Shown: positions 9,309-18,855 of the stretch, in pieces
Position numbering within the stretch: position 1 is the first letter of the stretch
How the letters are laid out: every line of letters begins with the position of its first letter
Assembly: GCA_027487865.1 (NCBI GenBank)
Contig: JAIYCT010000002.1
Location: 403,038 to 467,037, forward strand
Length of the DNA stretch: 64,000 nt
DNA from: Microbacteriaceae bacterium
Lineage (GTDB): Bacteria > Actinomycetota > Actinomycetes > Actinomycetales > Microbacteriaceae
Reading direction: 5' to 3'
Position numbers and translations under genes: made by a program
Notes under the pieces: generated by a model
Seen by the model: the letters and a program-made list of their open reading frames with translations, nothing else
The model's database searches: none
What the model was told of the DNA's origin: nothing

Positions 9309-11081
9309 ATGCCTATTCGCTTGAGCTCACTTTTCCTGCGCACCTTGCGCGAGGACCCTTCCGACGCGGAAGTAAACAGCCACCGCCTATTGGTGCGTGC
9401 TGGTTACATTCGTCGCAATGCACCTGGTGTATTCACCTGGTTGCCGCTTGGGCTTCGAGTAAAGGCCCGCATCGAGCAGATCATTCGCGAAGAGATGGCC
9501 AATGCCGGAGCGCAGGAAGTTTTCTTCCCAGCCCTTTTGCCAAGAGAGCCTTTTGAGATCACCGGACGCTGGAAAGAATACGGCGACAACCTATTTAGGC
9601 TTCAAGACCGCAAGAAGGCGGACTACCTACTAGCTCCCACCCACGAAGAAGTCTTTACCCTGTTGGTGAAGGATCTTTATTCGTCTTATAAAGACCTACC
9701 GCTGTCGATTTACCAGATCCAAAACAAGTACCGCGATGAGGCAAGACCAAGAGCGGGTCTATTGCGCGGTCGCGAATTCGTTATGAAGGATGCCTACTCG
9801 TTTGACGTCACCGACGAAGGTTTGGCTATTAGCTATCAGGCGCAGCGCGATGCCTACGAGCGAATTTTCCAGCGCCTCGGTGTTGAGTATGCAGTCGTCA
9901 AGGCAGATGCCGGTGCGATGGGTGGTTCTAAATCAGAGGAATTCCTGAACCCATCTCCAATTGGTGAGGACACCTTCGTTCGCTCGAAAGGTGGTTTTGC
10001 CGCCAATGTTGAGGCGGTCAAGTTCTCGGTTGCTGAGGATATTGATGGCTCCAAGAACCCAAGCGCTGTGGTGCACGATTCTCCAAACACTCCTACCATC
10101 GCGACTTTGGTGGACTACTCAAACGCAAGCTTCCCTAAGGGCGATGGTCAGTGGGGCGCATCCGACACCCTAAAGAATGTGGTTTTGGCATTGATTTCCC
10201 CAGAGGGCAAGCGCGAGCTAGTAATCGTTGGTGTTCCTGGTGATCGCGAGATCGACCAGAAGCGTGCCGAGGCATTTTTTGGCCCTAACGATGTTGAGGC
10301 TGCCAACGAAGAAGACTTCGCAAAGCATGCGCTTTTGGTCAAGGGGTACATCGGACCAATCAAGGACGGCGCTCAGCTTTTGGGTAGGGATGCTGCAACC
10401 GGCATCAGGTACCTAGTTGACCCACGTGTTGCCAAGGGCAGCCAGTGGATCACCGGTGCGAACGTTGACCAGAAGCACGTTTATCACCTCACCTACGGCC
10501 GCGATTTCACCGCCGACGGCGTTGCAGACATTGCGGAAATCCGCGATGGGGACCCAGCCCCTGATGGTTCTGGACCGCTGGAGCTTGCTCGCGGAATCGA
10601 GATCGGGCACGTCTTCCAGCTCGGTCGCAAGTATGCCGAAGCGCTGGGTCTTCAGGTGCTGGATGAGAACGGCAAGCTAGTGACCGTAACCATGGGCTCC
10701 TACGGAATCGGTGTCACCCGTTTGGTTGCGGTTATCGCCGAGGCATCTCACGATGACAATGGCTTGATCTGGCCTGAGAGCGTAGCTCCGGCAGATCTCC
10801 ACATCATCGCCGCCGGCAAGGACGAACTACCTTTCGAAGCCGCTGAGCAGCTTGCTAAAGAGGCGGAGAAGTTCAATCTTTCGGTGATTTTGGATGACCG
10901 CGACAAGGTGAGCCCGGGTGTGAAATTTGCCGATGCTGAGCTGATTGGCGTTCCCTGGATCATCATTTGCGGTCGCGGAGTTGCCGACGGCGAGGTTGAA
11001 TTGTGGAACCGCCGAAGCGGCGAGCGGGTTCAGGTCAAGCTAGACTCTGCTATAGCTGAGCTTTTAGCTAGGCGCGCATAA
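9309..11081 (+). CDS. proS: Prolyl-tRNA synthetase, bacterial type with editing insertion
   Basis: Charges tRNA-Pro. 590 residues, the length of the bacterial (ProS type 1) form, with the YbaK-like editing domain inserted between class II motifs 2 and 3 (about residues 225-400). Motif 1 region is [24 protein letters not shown]; motif 2 is [19 protein letters not shown] near 140-158; motif 3 is [17 protein letters not shown]. The C-terminal anticodon-binding domain (ADLHIIAAG to the end) is complete. No Shine-Dalgarno is seen before the ATG; a -10-like TAACAT at N7 suggests a leaderless message. nusA follows after 23 nt, with no rimP between them. Confidence 0.96.
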   Translation: MPIRLSSLFLRTLREDPSDAEVNSHRLLVRAGYIRRNAPGVFTWLPLGLRVKARIEQIIREEMANAGAQEVFFPALLPREPFEITGRWKEYGDNLFRLQDRKKADYLLAPTHEEVFTLLVKDLYSSYKDLPLSIYQIQNKYRDEARPRAGLLRGREFVMKDAYSFDVTDEGLAISYQAQRDAYERIFQRLGVEYAVVKADAGAMGGSKSEEFLNPSPIGEDTFVRSKGGFAANVEAVKFSVAEDIDGSKNPSAVVHDSPNTPTIATLVDYSNASFPKGDGQWGASDTLKNVVLALISPEGKRELVIVGVPGDREIDQKRAEAFFGPNDVEAANEEDFAKHALLVKGYIGPIKDGAQLLGRDAATGIRYLVDPRVAKGSQWITGANVDQKHVYHLTYGRDFTADGVADIAEIRDGDPAPDGSGPLELARGIEIGHVFQLGRKYAEALGLQVLDENGKLVTVTMGSYGIGVTRLVAVIAEASHDDNGLIWPESVAPADLHIIAAGKDELPFEAAEQLAKEAEKFNLSVILDDRDKVSPGVKFADAELIGVPWIIICGRGVADGEVELWNRRSGERVQVKLDSAIAELLARRA

Positions 11082-11104
11082 GAAAATACGTTAGGAGCGG
11101 CCTC

Positions 11105-12082
11105 ATGGATATCGATATTTCGGTGCTGCGACTTTTGGAGCGCGAAAAAGACATTCCTTTTGATGACCTGGTCAACATCATCGAGTCCGCAATTTTGGCA
11201 GCTTTTTCCAAGACTGGCCAGGACCAGCCCAAGGGCCCACGCGCAGAATTAGACCGCAAGACCGGTCACGTCACCATCTTCACCCCAGAGCTCAATGAAG
11301 AGGGTGAGCAGATCGGCGAGAAGGATGTAACCCCTGAGGGCTTTGGTCGCGTCGCAGCGGCTGCAGCGAAGCAGGTTATTGCCCAGCGCATGCGCGAGAT
11401 TTCCGATGAGGGCCTACTCGGCGAATTCAAGGGTAAAGAGGGCGACATCGTCGCAGGTGTCATCCAGCAGGGTTCCCGCTCCAACATGGTTTACGTAAAC
11501 CTAGGTTCCATCGAAGCACTGATGCCTCCCGAGGAGCAGGTGCCGGGTGAGGATTACTCCCACGGCAGCCGTATCCGGGTTTATGTCACCAACGTTCAGC
11601 GCGGACCTCGTGGCCCGCAGATCACCGTTTCCCGCACCCACCCGAACCTAGTCCGCAAGCTATTCGCACTTGAGGTGCCAGAGGTGGCATCCGGTCAGGT
11701 GGAGATTGCATCGGTGGCTCGCGAAGCCGGCCACCGCACCAAGATTGCCGTTATCGCTAAGGAGCCAGGCATCAACGCCAAGGGCGCTTGCATTGGTGAA
11801 CTTGGCCAGCGCGTTCGTGCGGTATCTGCAGAGCTCAACGAAGAGAAGATCGACGTCGTGGACTTCAGCGAAGATCTACCCAGGTTTGTAGCTCAGGCGC
11901 TATCGCCTGCCAGGGTCTCAGATGCATTTGTGATTGATGCTGCCACCAAGGCGGTCAGAGTTTTGGTTCCTGATTTCCAGCTTTCGTTGGCGATTGGCAA
12001 AGAGGGTCAGAACGCTCGATTGGCAGCGAAACTCACCGGCGCCAAGATCGATATTCAGCCCGACAGCATTCTCGAGGGCTAG
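11105..12082 (+). CDS. nusA: Transcription termination/antitermination factor NusA
   Basis: Binds RNA polymerase and nascent RNA, controlling pausing, termination and rRNA antitermination. 325 residues, the short actinobacterial form: N-terminal RNAP-binding domain (1-110), S1 domain (about 115-185, from EGDIVAGVIQQG), then KH1 and KH2 (GACIGELGQRVRAV and SLAIGKEGQNARLAAKLTGAKIDI). The acidic C-terminal repeats of enterobacterial NusA are absent, as is usual here. Start ATG at 11105 is preceded by TTAGGAGCGG, a good binding site. In most Actinobacteria rimP lies directly upstream; here proS does. A small hairpin (TAGCCC/GGGCTA) begins at its stop codon. Confidence 0.95.
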   Translation: MDIDISVLRLLEREKDIPFDDLVNIIESAILAAFSKTGQDQPKGPRAELDRKTGHVTIFTPELNEEGEQIGEKDVTPEGFGRVAAAAAKQVIAQRMREISDEGLLGEFKGKEGDIVAGVIQQGSRSNMVYVNLGSIEALMPPEEQVPGEDYSHGSRIRVYVTNVQRGPRGPQITVSRTHPNLVRKLFALEVPEVASGQVEIASVAREAGHRTKIAVIAKEPGINAKGACIGELGQRVRAVSAELNEEKIDVVDFSEDLPRFVAQALSPARVSDAFVIDAATKAVRVLVPDFQLSLAIGKEGQNARLAAKLTGAKIDIQPDSILEG

Positions 12083-12096
12083 CCCAATTAGGGCTA
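12080..12096 (+). other. Small hairpin at nusA-ylxR junction
   Basis: TAGCCC (12080-12085) pairs with GGGCTA (12091-12096) across a 5-nt loop, starting at the nusA stop codon. No T-tract follows, so it is more likely an mRNA-processing or stability element than a terminator, or incidental. Confidence 0.3.
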
Positions 12097-12106
12097 AGGG
12101 CCTAGA

Positions 12107-12376
12107 ATGAAGCCGGTAAGAACCTGCGTTGGCTGTCGCCAGCGCGATTCGAGAGAAAATCTGGTTCGAGCAGTAGCAGAAAACGGTGTTGTGAGAGTTG
12201 ATCTCGCAGCCCGGCTTCCAGGCCGAGGGGTTTGGTTTCACAGCCACTGTTCACAATTAGTTTTGGATCGAAAAGGGTTCAGAAAAGCCTTGGGCGAAGC
12301 AAGTACCGCTGAGTTTGAGGCCTGGCATAGACAGGCAAGAGAAGATGCTGGAAACAAAATGAGTTCCTCGAAATGA
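12107..12376 (+). CDS. ylxR: YlxR/DUF448 family RNA-binding protein
   Basis: 89-residue basic protein of the YlxR family, found between nusA and infB in most Gram-positive bacteria. It shows the family motif MKPVRTCVGCRQRDSREN at the N-terminus and the LPGRGVWFH turn near residue 38. YlxR of other organisms has been linked to RNA binding and RNase P; its job here is not shown. Preceded by the nusA hairpin and followed by the structured infB leader. The last ~15 residues (QAREDAGNKMSSSK) are variable between species. Confidence 0.9.
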   Translation: MKPVRTCVGCRQRDSRENLVRAVAENGVVRVDLAARLPGRGVWFHSHCSQLVLDRKGFRKALGEASTAEFEAWHRQAREDAGNKMSSSK

Positions 12377-12394
12377 GATTCGCTCACAACTAAA

Positions 12395-12423
12395 GCCTGC
12401 CCTGTTCGGCAGGCCCGAACAGG
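12395..12423 (+). promoter_or_regulatory. Two mutually exclusive hairpins overlapping infB ribosome binding site
   Basis: Hairpin A pairs GCCTGCC (12395-12401) with GGCAGGC (12408-12414), 7 perfect pairs. Hairpin B pairs CCTGTTCGG (12401-12409) with CCGAACAGG (12415-12423), 9 perfect pairs, and its 3' arm covers the first bases of the AGGAG site (12421-12425) used by infB. A and B share bases, so both cannot form together. When A forms the binding site is free; when B forms it is hidden. This could tune IF2 synthesis; it is inferred from pairing only. Confidence 0.5.
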
Positions 12424-12432
12424 AGAAACTAA

Positions 12433-15060
12433 GTGGCGCTTCCACGCGTATATGACCTAGCCAAAGAACTTGGCATTGACACAAAGGTCGCACTATCCAA
12501 GCTTGAAGAGCTCGGCGAGTATGTCAAGGGTGGCTCTTCCACCATCACACCACCGGTAGCAGCAAAGCTTCGCGCCGCGTATCCAAACGCTGGCAAGGCC
12601 GCACCTAAGAAGGCAGAGCCAAAGGCAGCTGCCCCAGAGGTTGAGGCTTCGGCTCCTGTCGCTCCAGTTAGCAAGCCAGCACCTCGAGAAGAGTCTTCGG
12701 TAGCAGAGGCTCCAGCTCCAGCCGCACCGGTTGCTCCGGCAGCCCCCGCTTCGGCGAGCTCAATCATTGGAATTCCACGTCCGGGTAACAACCCGTTCAG
12801 CTCGAACCAGGGCATGGGCATCCCACGCCCGATGGCTCGCCCGGGCAACAACCCGTTTAGCTCAAACCAGGGCATGGGCCGCGGCCCTCGCCCAGCTGGT
12901 GCTCCACGTCCAGGCGGTGCAACCGGTGCGCCCGGTGCTCGTCCAGGTCAGGGTGGTGCTCCTCGCACAGGCGGTGCCCCTCGTCCAGGTGGTGCCCCTC
13001 GTCCAGCCGGTGCTGGTTTTGGTAGCCCACGTCCAGGCGGAGCTCCAGGATTCGGTGCTCCAGGTGCCGGTGCAGGTGCTCCGGGCGGTCGCCCAGGTCC
13101 AGCCGGTCGCGGAGGTCGCGGAGCTGGTACCGCAGGTGCATTTGGAAAGGGTGGCTCTAAGAACAAGGGCCGTAAGTCCAAGCGCACTAAGAGAGAAGAA
13201 TTTGAGCAGAGATCTGCCCCGAGCCTCGGTGGTGCAGTGGTGCCACGCGGCGACGGTAACACCGTTGTTCGCATCCGCCGCGGAGCTTCGATTCAGGACT
13301 TCGCAGACAAGATTGGCGCTAACGCCGGCCAGTTGATTACCGTGCTGTTCCACCTGGGTCAGATGGCTACCGCAACTGCATCCTTGGATGAGGACACCTT
13401 CCAAATTCTCGGTGTTGAGCTCGGCTACAAGGTCGAGGTCGTATCTCCTGAGGACGAAGAGCGCGAGCTATTCGAAGGGTTTGGATTGGACATCTCAACC
13501 GGTATTGAGGATGAGGATGACGAGGACCTACAGCCAAGGCCTCCAATTGTCACAGTTATGGGTCACGTTGACCACGGTAAGACCAAGCTTTTGGACTCGA
13601 TTCGAAGTGCAAACGTGGTGGCAGGCGAAGCCGGTGGAATTACTCAGCACATCGGTGCCTACCAGGTTCACACCATTCACGAAGGCACTGACCGCGCCAT
13701 CACCTTTATTGACACCCCGGGTCACGAGGCGTTCACCGCTATGCGTGCTCGTGGTACTCAGGTAACTGACATTGCAGTCTTGGTGGTTGCAGCTGACGAC
13801 GGCGTTATGCCTCAGACCATTGAGGCACTAAACCACGCTCAGGCCGCCAAGGTCCCAATTGTGGTTGCAGTGAACAAGGTCGACAAGGAGGGTGCAAACC
13901 CTGCCAAGATTCGTCAGCAGCTAACCGAGTTCGGTTTGGTTGCCGAAGAATACGGTGGCGACGTGATGTTCGTTGACGTCTCGGCACTAAAGAACGAGGG
14001 CATTGACCGTCTGCTGGATGCAGTCCTGCTAACCGCAGATGCTGCGCTAGACCTTCGCGCTAACCCTGATCGCGATGCTCGCGGTGTTGCGATTGAAGCC
14101 AACCTAGACCGCGGTCGCGGTTCGGTTGCAACCGTTCTGATTCAGTCCGGAACTCTTGAGGTTGGAGACGCAATCGTTGCCGGTAGCTCACACGGTCGTG
14201 TTCGTGCGATGTTCGATGAGAACGGTGTCGCGGTTGAGAAGGCATACCCTTCCCGTCCGGTTCAGGTTCTTGGTCTTCAGTCAGTGCCTCGCGCTGGTGA
14301 CACCTTCGTGGTGGCAGAAGACGAGCGTCAGGCACGCCAGATCGCCGAGAAGCGTGAAGCTGCTGACCGAAATGCGCTATTGGCCAAGACCCGCAAGAAG
14401 CTATCGCTTGAGGACTTCACCAAGGCACTCGAAGAGGGCAAGGTTGAATCCCTTAACCTCATCATCAAGGGTGACGTTTCCGGTGCCGTTGAGGCCCTGG
14501 AAGACAGCTTGCTCAAGATTGTGGTCGACGATTCAGTTCAGCTTCGAATCATCCACCGTGGTGTTGGTGCGATAACCGAGTCTGACGTCAACCTTGCAAC
14601 TGTTGACTCCGCAGTCATCATTGGATTCAACGTGCGACCAGACAACAAGGCCAGAGAGCGTGCCGACCGCGAAGGCGTCGACGTGCGTTTCTACTCGGTC
14701 ATCTACAACGCACTTGATGACATCGAGAGCTCACTCAAGGGCATGCTCAAGCCAGAGTACGAAGAGCAGCAGATGGGTACCGCAGAAGTGCGCGAGATCT
14801 TCCGCTCCTCCAAGTTCGGCACCATCGCAGGTTCATACGTTCGCTCGGGTCTAATCCGACGCAACGCAATGGCTCGCGTGTTGCGTGATGGCGTGATGAT
14901 CAAGGAAGGTCTGAAGGTTGACTCCTTGAAGCGATTCAAGGATGACGCAACCGAAGTGAAGACCGACTACGAGTGTGGTATCGGTCTTGGTGACTTCAAC
15001 GACATCTTGGTCGATGACGTAATTGAAACCTACGAGATGGTCGAGAAGCCGAGGGTCTAG
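12433..15060 (+). CDS. infB: Translation initiation factor IF-2
   Basis: GTPase that places initiator tRNA on the 30S subunit and promotes subunit joining. 875 residues from a GTG start with AGGAG nearby. Order: short N-terminal IF2N helix bundle ([14 protein letters not shown]), a Pro/Ala/Gly/Arg-rich linker (about 55-255), second IF2N region, then the G domain with GHVDHGKT at 377-384, DTPGHEAF and NKVD, followed by domains II-IV to the C-terminus. The linker contains a near-exact tandem duplication of [13 protein letters not shown] (12781-12819 and 12841-12879, 60-bp period) and many GAPRPGG repeats. These low-complexity repeats produce long spurious open frames on both strands. It overlaps rbfA by one base. 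Confidence 0.96.
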   Translation: MALPRVYDLAKELGIDTKVALSKLEELGEYVKGGSSTITPPVAAKLRAAYPNAGKAAPKKAEPKAAAPEVEASAPVAPVSKPAPREESSVAEAPAPAAPVAPAAPASASSIIGIPRPGNNPFSSNQGMGIPRPMARPGNNPFSSNQGMGRGPRPAGAPRPGGATGAPGARPGQGGAPRTGGAPRPGGAPRPAGAGFGSPRPGGAPGFGAPGAGAGAPGGRPGPAGRGGRGAGTAGAFGKGGSKNKGRKSKRTKREEFEQRSAPSLGGAVVPRGDGNTVVRIRRGASIQDFADKIGANAGQLITVLFHLGQMATATASLDEDTFQILGVELGYKVEVVSPEDEERELFEGFGLDISTGIEDEDDEDLQPRPPIVTVMGHVDHGKTKLLDSIRSANVVAGEAGGITQHIGAYQVHTIHEGTDRAITFIDTPGHEAFTAMRARGTQVTDIAVLVVAADDGVMPQTIEALNHAQAAKVPIVVAVNKVDKEGANPAKIRQQLTEFGLVAEEYGGDVMFVDVSALKNEGIDRLLDAVLLTADAALDLRANPDRDARGVAIEANLDRGRGSVATVLIQSGTLEVGDAIVAGSSHGRVRAMFDENGVAVEKAYPSRPVQVLGLQSVPRAGDTFVVAEDERQARQIAEKREAADRNALLAKTRKKLSLEDFTKALEEGKVESLNLIIKGDVSGAVEALEDSLLKIVVDDSVQLRIIHRGVGAITESDVNLATVDSAVIIGFNVRPDNKARERADREGVDVRFYSVIYNALDDIESSLKGMLKPEYEEQQMGTAEVREIFRSSKFGTIAGSYVRSGLIRRNAMARVLRDGVMIKEGLKVDSLKRFKDDATEVKTDYECGIGLGDFNDILVDDVIETYEMVEKPRV
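12781..12879 (+). repeat. Tandem 39-nt duplication within infB linker
   Basis: Two copies (12781-12819, 12841-12879) encode [13 protein letters not shown] and differ at only a few third positions, separated by 21 nt. They lie in the disordered IF2 linker. Confidence 0.8.
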
Positions 15061-15491
15061 TGGTTGATCACGCACGCGCTCGCAGGCTAGGGGAGCGAAT
15101 CAAGGTATTGGCCGCAGAGGCTATGGAAAAGGTTGTAAAAGACCCGGACCTAGGTTTTGTGACCATTACCGATGTTCGCGTAAGCCCGGACCTCTCGCAG
15201 GCAAAGCTTTACTTCACCGTCTTCGGTAGCGCCGAGGACCTTGAGGTTTCAAAAGATATTCTGGAGAGCCACAAGGGCAAGCTTCGCAGCGAGATCGGTC
15301 GCCACCTTGGCATTCGAATCACGCCATCTATCGAGTTCATCAACGACGAAGTGCCGGTTGCTGCCGGTGCCATGGCTGATCTTTTGGCTGAGGCAAAGCG
15401 TCGCGATGCCGAGCTGGAAAAGATCGCCAAGAATGCTGCGCCTGCCGGCGATGCCGATCCGTACATCAAGCCAAAGACCTCGGAAGATTAA
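15060..15491 (+). CDS. rbfA: 30S ribosome-binding factor A
   Basis: Binds helix 1 region of immature 16S rRNA and assists late 30S maturation, especially at low temperature. 143 residues with the type II KH-like fold: VKDPDLGFVTITDVRVSPDLSQAKLYFTV is characteristic. GTG start; the stop of infB and this start share one base (TAGTG), so translation is coupled. The C-terminal tail (AAPAGDADPYIKPKTSED) is a variable extension. It ends sharing one base with truB. In this cluster, nrnA, often found between rbfA and truB, is absent. Confidence 0.94.
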   Translation: MVDHARARRLGERIKVLAAEAMEKVVKDPDLGFVTITDVRVSPDLSQAKLYFTVFGSAEDLEVSKDILESHKGKLRSEIGRHLGIRITPSIEFINDEVPVAAGAMADLLAEAKRRDAELEKIAKNAAPAGDADPYIKPKTSED

Positions 15492-16357
15492 TGCCTTCCG
15501 CACTCGTGCTGATCGATAAGCAGCAGGGTTGGACCAGCCACGACGTGGTTGCAAAGCTTCGCGGCATTCTGGGCACCAGAAAAATCGGTCACGCCGGAAC
15601 TTTGGACCCAATGGCAACAGGTCTGTTGGTGCTGGGCGTTGAAGGCGGCACAAAGTTGCTGCAGTTCATTTCCGGTAGCGACAAGCAGTACATCGCAACC
15701 ATTCGCCTGGGCGCTTCAACCCACACGGACGATGCGGAAGGCGAGATACTTTCCTCAGCTTCCGCAGTAGCGGTCACCAAAGATCAGATTGATGCTGAGA
15801 TTGCAAAACTGACCGGTGAAATAACACAGGTTCCATCATCGGTAAGTGCAATCAAAGTCGATGGCAAACGCGCTTATGACTTGGTTCGTGAAGGCCAAGA
15901 GGTCGAGCTAAAGGGCCGCCAGGTTACGGTTTCCACTTTTCAAAGGACATCTGACCTCAGACAAGTACAAGACTTTCTAGATTTCGATGTCGTGGTTGAC
16001 TGTTCTTCCGGCACCTACATACGAGCCCTTGCTCGAGACATTGGTGCAGCCCTCGGCGTTGGCGGTCACTTGACACAGTTGCGAAGAACCAAGATCGGCA
16101 ACTTCGATCTGACTAACGCCACCGAAATAGATAAGCCACCAGTTGTGATTCCACTTAGTGAAGCAGTGCTAAAGCTGTTTCCAGCTATTGAACTCACTTT
16201 CGACCAAGCTCAGGACATTGTCCACGGCAAGCGCATCACCTGGGATGCAAATGAGATCGTTGCTGCCTCATGGAATTCAGAACTGCTTGCCGTGCTAGAG
16301 CCGGTTGGGACTGAGCTCAAATCAGTTGTCGTTTTCCCGGAGGTCTTCAATGCTTGA
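15491..16357 (+). CDS. truB: tRNA pseudouridine(55) synthase
   Basis: Converts uridine 55 of the tRNA T-loop to pseudouridine. 288 residues; catalytic aspartate is D39 in GHAGTLDPMATGLLVLG, with the conserved KQYIATIRLG and SGTYIRALARDIG segments later. The C-terminal part (after about 215) is the actinobacterial PUA-like extension. ATG start one base into the rbfA stop. Its last codons overlap the next gene by 8 nt through the sequence CAATGCTTGA. The same ten bases occur at the ribF junction 5.9 kb downstream. Confidence 0.95.
   Translation: MPSALVLIDKQQGWTSHDVVAKLRGILGTRKIGHAGTLDPMATGLLVLGVEGGTKLLQFISGSDKQYIATIRLGASTHTDDAEGEILSSASAVAVTKDQIDAEIAKLTGEITQVPSSVSAIKVDGKRAYDLVREGQEVELKGRQVTVSTFQRTSDLRQVQDFLDFDVVVDCSSGTYIRALARDIGAALGVGGHLTQLRRTKIGNFDLTNATEIDKPPVVIPLSEAVLKLFPAIELTFDQAQDIVHGKRITWDANEIVAASWNSELLAVLEPVGTELKSVVVFPEVFNA
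16348..16357 (+). repeat. Left copy of 10-bp direct repeat bounding the pst block
   Basis: CAATGCTTGA holds the end of truB (stop TGA) and the ATG of the next gene. An identical copy is at 22267-22276, where it holds the end of the 128-aa gene and the ribF ATG. Confidence 0.6.
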
Positions 16358-16727
16358 GTGGTGGTACCAGGCCCAACTCTGGTTTGGAGTTGTCGCGGGC
16401 TTATTGCTGGTTGTAATGGGACTGATCGGTCGCAAACCATCGGGCTTCTCGTTGGCACTGGTTGCCGGCAGCGAATTCGGATTACTGATGCAGCTAATTG
16501 CATCGATCACTCTGGTGATTTTGGGGGAGCGCGCCAAGCTCGACACCTGGGAGTTCTTTGGCTATTTGATTGTGGCGCTAATGGTGCCATTAGCAGCAGC
16601 GCTTTGGGCACTTGTTGACCGAAATCGCTGGTCTACTGTGGTTATGGGGGCTGGAATCTTGACTGTGACAGTAATGCTGGTTCGCATGCAACAAATCTGG
16701 AGTGGAACTCCAGTTTCATTCTCGTAA
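16350..16727 (+). CDS. Small membrane protein, function unknown
   Basis: 125 residues, almost entirely hydrophobic, with about four membrane segments (FGVVAGLLLVVMGLIG; a second near 35-55; YLIVALMVPLAAALWALV; a last near 100-115). No catalytic motif is recognised. ATG at 16350 is preferred over an upstream in-frame start because GGAGG (16340-16344) precedes it by a normal distance and the gene then overlaps the truB stop by 8 nt. It is the first gene of the block inserted between truB and ribF and lies just before the PHO box of pstC. Its arrangement mirrors the 128-aa membrane protein at the other end of the block. Likely co-transcribed with truB. Confidence 0.7.
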   Translation: MLEWWYQAQLWFGVVAGLLLVVMGLIGRKPSGFSLALVAGSEFGLLMQLIASITLVILGERAKLDTWEFFGYLIVALMVPLAAALWALVDRNRWSTVVMGAGILTVTVMLVRMQQIWSGTPVSFS

Positions 16728-16739
16728 CTCTCGCTCGTA

Positions 16740-16768
16740 GTTAACCTTTCGTTAACCTTCTGTTCGTG
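16740..16768 (+). promoter_or_regulatory. PHO box (PhoP-type direct repeats) upstream of pstC
   Basis: GTTAACC at 16740-16746 and again at 16751-16757, with GTTCGTG at 16762-16768: three units at exactly 11-bp spacing. This is the architecture of actinobacterial PhoP boxes (GTTCACC-like 7-mers plus 4-bp spacers). It covers the GTG that would otherwise be the first pstC start. Confidence 0.7.
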
Positions 16769-16801
16769 GAAATTCAACCCACAGACTCCACGGTAGAGAA
16801 C

Positions 16802-17776
16802 ATGTCAAATGATGTCGCGCCAAAGCGCCTAAAGCTGCGCAGCAAGCCATCTCGCACCGCGGACAAAGTGTTCTTTGCGGTTGCCAAGGCAGCCGGCTAT
16901 TCCTCATTCGTTTTGGTAGCCGCAATTCTGTTCTTCTTGATGCTTCGCGCCTGGCCGGCTTTTGAATCTCAAGGCGTGGTGAACTTCATCTTTGGAGCGG
17001 GCTGGAACTCAACCACTGACCCACAGATTTTCCACCTGGGGCCAATGCTTTACGGATCACTCCTAATCGCCGCAATTGGTGTGGCATTTGCAGTTCCAAT
17101 GGCTATTTCAATTTCCTATTTCATCTCGTTCCTTGCACCTGAGCGCGTGGCGAAGATCGCAACCGTAATTGTTGACCTGTTGGCAGCCATTCCTTCGATC
17201 GTGATCGGACTCTGGGGACTGGGAGTCTTCTCCCCGGTAGCTGCCGAATGGGGAAGGATGCTAAGCGAGGCACTCGGCTTTATCCCAATTTTCAGCAACG
17301 CAGTCGACATCTTCCTGCGCTCACCGTTCATTGCATCGCTAGTAATTGCTGTAATGATCGTGCCGATTATCGCTTCGATCACCCGAGAGATCTTCTCTCA
17401 AATGGATCAGGAAATCATCAAAGGTGCAATGGCTCTTGGCGGCACAAGAGAGTCAATCTTCCGCAAGGTGATTCTGCCTACCGCATCCGGCGGAATCGTC
17501 GGTGGAGTGCTTTTGGCTCTTGGGCGTGCGATGGGTGAGACCGTGGCAATCTTCTTCGTACTGAACCTAACCTTTGACGACTTCAACTGGTTCAAGATTC
17601 TTGAGCCATCCGGTGGTGCGGTTGCATCGCTGGTGCTAGCTCGCTTCAACGAAGCGCTAGACACTGAACTTTCTGCCCTACTCGCCGCCGGTGTGGTGCT
17701 GTTCGTAGTGACTTTGATTGTCAACACGATCGCCTCTTACATCGTTGCTAAGGCTCAGCCTTGGAGGAAGCTATGA
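16802..17776 (+). CDS. pstC: Phosphate ABC transporter permease PstC
   Basis: Membrane subunit of the high-affinity phosphate importer. 324 residues from the ATG at 16802. An in-frame GTG at 16766 would add twelve residues (EIQPTDSTVEN) but lies inside the PHO box, so it is disfavoured; both are weak in Shine-Dalgarno terms. Six membrane segments; the EAA loop KGAMALGGTRESIFRKVILP near residue 215 and the AMGETVAIFFV segment are typical of PstC. It overlaps pstA by 4 nt (ATGA). Expression is expected to rise under phosphate limitation through PhoP, judging from the 11-bp repeats upstream. Confidence 0.92.
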   Translation: MSNDVAPKRLKLRSKPSRTADKVFFAVAKAAGYSSFVLVAAILFFLMLRAWPAFESQGVVNFIFGAGWNSTTDPQIFHLGPMLYGSLLIAAIGVAFAVPMAISISYFISFLAPERVAKIATVIVDLLAAIPSIVIGLWGLGVFSPVAAEWGRMLSEALGFIPIFSNAVDIFLRSPFIASLVIAVMIVPIIASITREIFSQMDQEIIKGAMALGGTRESIFRKVILPTASGGIVGGVLLALGRAMGETVAIFFVLNLTFDDFNWFKILEPSGGAVASLVLARFNEALDTELSALLAAGVVLFVVTLIVNTIASYIVAKAQPWRKL

Positions 17777-18855
17777 CCGACACACTTGCACAGCCAAGAC
17801 CAAAGAACGCTGCTCCCTGGGAGAAACTCGGAAGCCGGGTTCGTTTTGCCTCTTGGATCACATCTTTGGTTCCAGCAGCAATCTTTGTGGCGGCTTGGCT
17901 TGGGTTGCAGCTTGACTTCATGGCGGCACTGTTAGCAATCTTCTTGCCGATTCAGTTGGCCTTTGGTGCCTGGGCAGGTTTTTACTCCTACGGTCGCAAG
18001 GGCGTCAACGATGGCCTATTAATGGTCGTCACCTTCTTCTTCTCGACCTTCGTGCTGGTGCTTTTGGCATCGGTTATCTGGAGCGTTATCTCCGAAGGTG
18101 CGGCCGCGCTTTCACCGCACTTTATCTACCAAAACAATCGCTATATCACCGGAACCACCGGACTTGAGATTGGTGGAGCGGGTCACGCGATTCTTGGTTC
18201 GGTAATCATTACCGGAATCACGACCGTCATTACAGTTCCGCTGGCTATTGCAACCGCTGTTTACCTAACCGAGACCCGAGACGGTGCAAGGGGAGTAGTG
18301 CGCACTTTGCTGCAGGCCCTAGCTGGTTTGCCTTCGGTTGTGGCGGGTCTGTTCATCTACTCAATGTTGATTGTTAGCGGCTGGTCTAGCCAGGTGGGCG
18401 TCATGGCATCGCTTGCGCTTATCCCGCTAATGCTTCCTACCATCTCGCGTGTTGCCGAAGAAGCGCTGCGTTTGGTTCCGAGTGAACTGCGCAACGGAGC
18501 GCTAGCTCTGGGCGCTCCAAGCTACAAGGCATTCTTCATGGTTACTCTTCCAGCTGCGAAGTCTGGAATCGTAACCGCTGTGCTTTTGGGTGTGGCTCGA
18601 ATCATTGGTGAGACGGCTCCGCTGATCTTGACTGCGGTCATTGCCAACGAGACCAACGCGAACCCATTGGCAGGCGGAATGGCAACCCTGCCTACCTACA
18701 TCTACAACTTCCTATACCTAGGAGATGCAACAAGCTTGCAGCGTGCCTGGGGAGCAGCTCTTGTGCTGTTGATCTTTGTTGGAATCCTGTTCGTCGGAGC
18801 GCGTGTAGCTTCAGCCACTCGCGTCGGCTCAAAGCCAAAGAGGAGAAAGAAATAA
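17773..18855 (+). CDS. pstA: Phosphate ABC transporter permease PstA
   Basis: Second channel subunit, 360 residues. ATG at 17773 overlaps the pstC stop and has GGAGG at 17763-17767; an in-frame TTG at 17761 lies upstream of that site and is rejected. An N-terminal region with two or three extra hydrophobic segments (to about residue 120) precedes the six-helix permease core. The core carries the EAA loop [21 protein letters not shown] and the [11 protein letters not shown] segment. The extra N-terminal membrane segments are common in actinobacterial PstA. The stop shares a base with the pstB ATG. Confidence 0.92.
   Translation: MTDTLAQPRPKNAAPWEKLGSRVRFASWITSLVPAAIFVAAWLGLQLDFMAALLAIFLPIQLAFGAWAGFYSYGRKGVNDGLLMVVTFFFSTFVLVLLASVIWSVISEGAAALSPHFIYQNNRYITGTTGLEIGGAGHAILGSVIITGITTVITVPLAIATAVYLTETRDGARGVVRTLLQALAGLPSVVAGLFIYSMLIVSGWSSQVGVMASLALIPLMLPTISRVAEEALRLVPSELRNGALALGAPSYKAFFMVTLPAAKSGIVTAVLLGVARIIGETAPLILTAVIANETNANPLAGGMATLPTYIYNFLYLGDATSLQRAWGAALVLLIFVGILFVGARVASATRVGSKPKRRKK

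Noticed and set aside
12857-13404. Long open frames on both strands across the infB linker
   Set aside because: They result from GC-rich Pro/Gly/Ala/Arg repeats in IF2 and have no start signals or protein-like composition.
16766-16801. GTG start of pstC at 16766
   Set aside because: It lies within the third repeat of the PHO box; ATG 16802 is more likely, though not certain.
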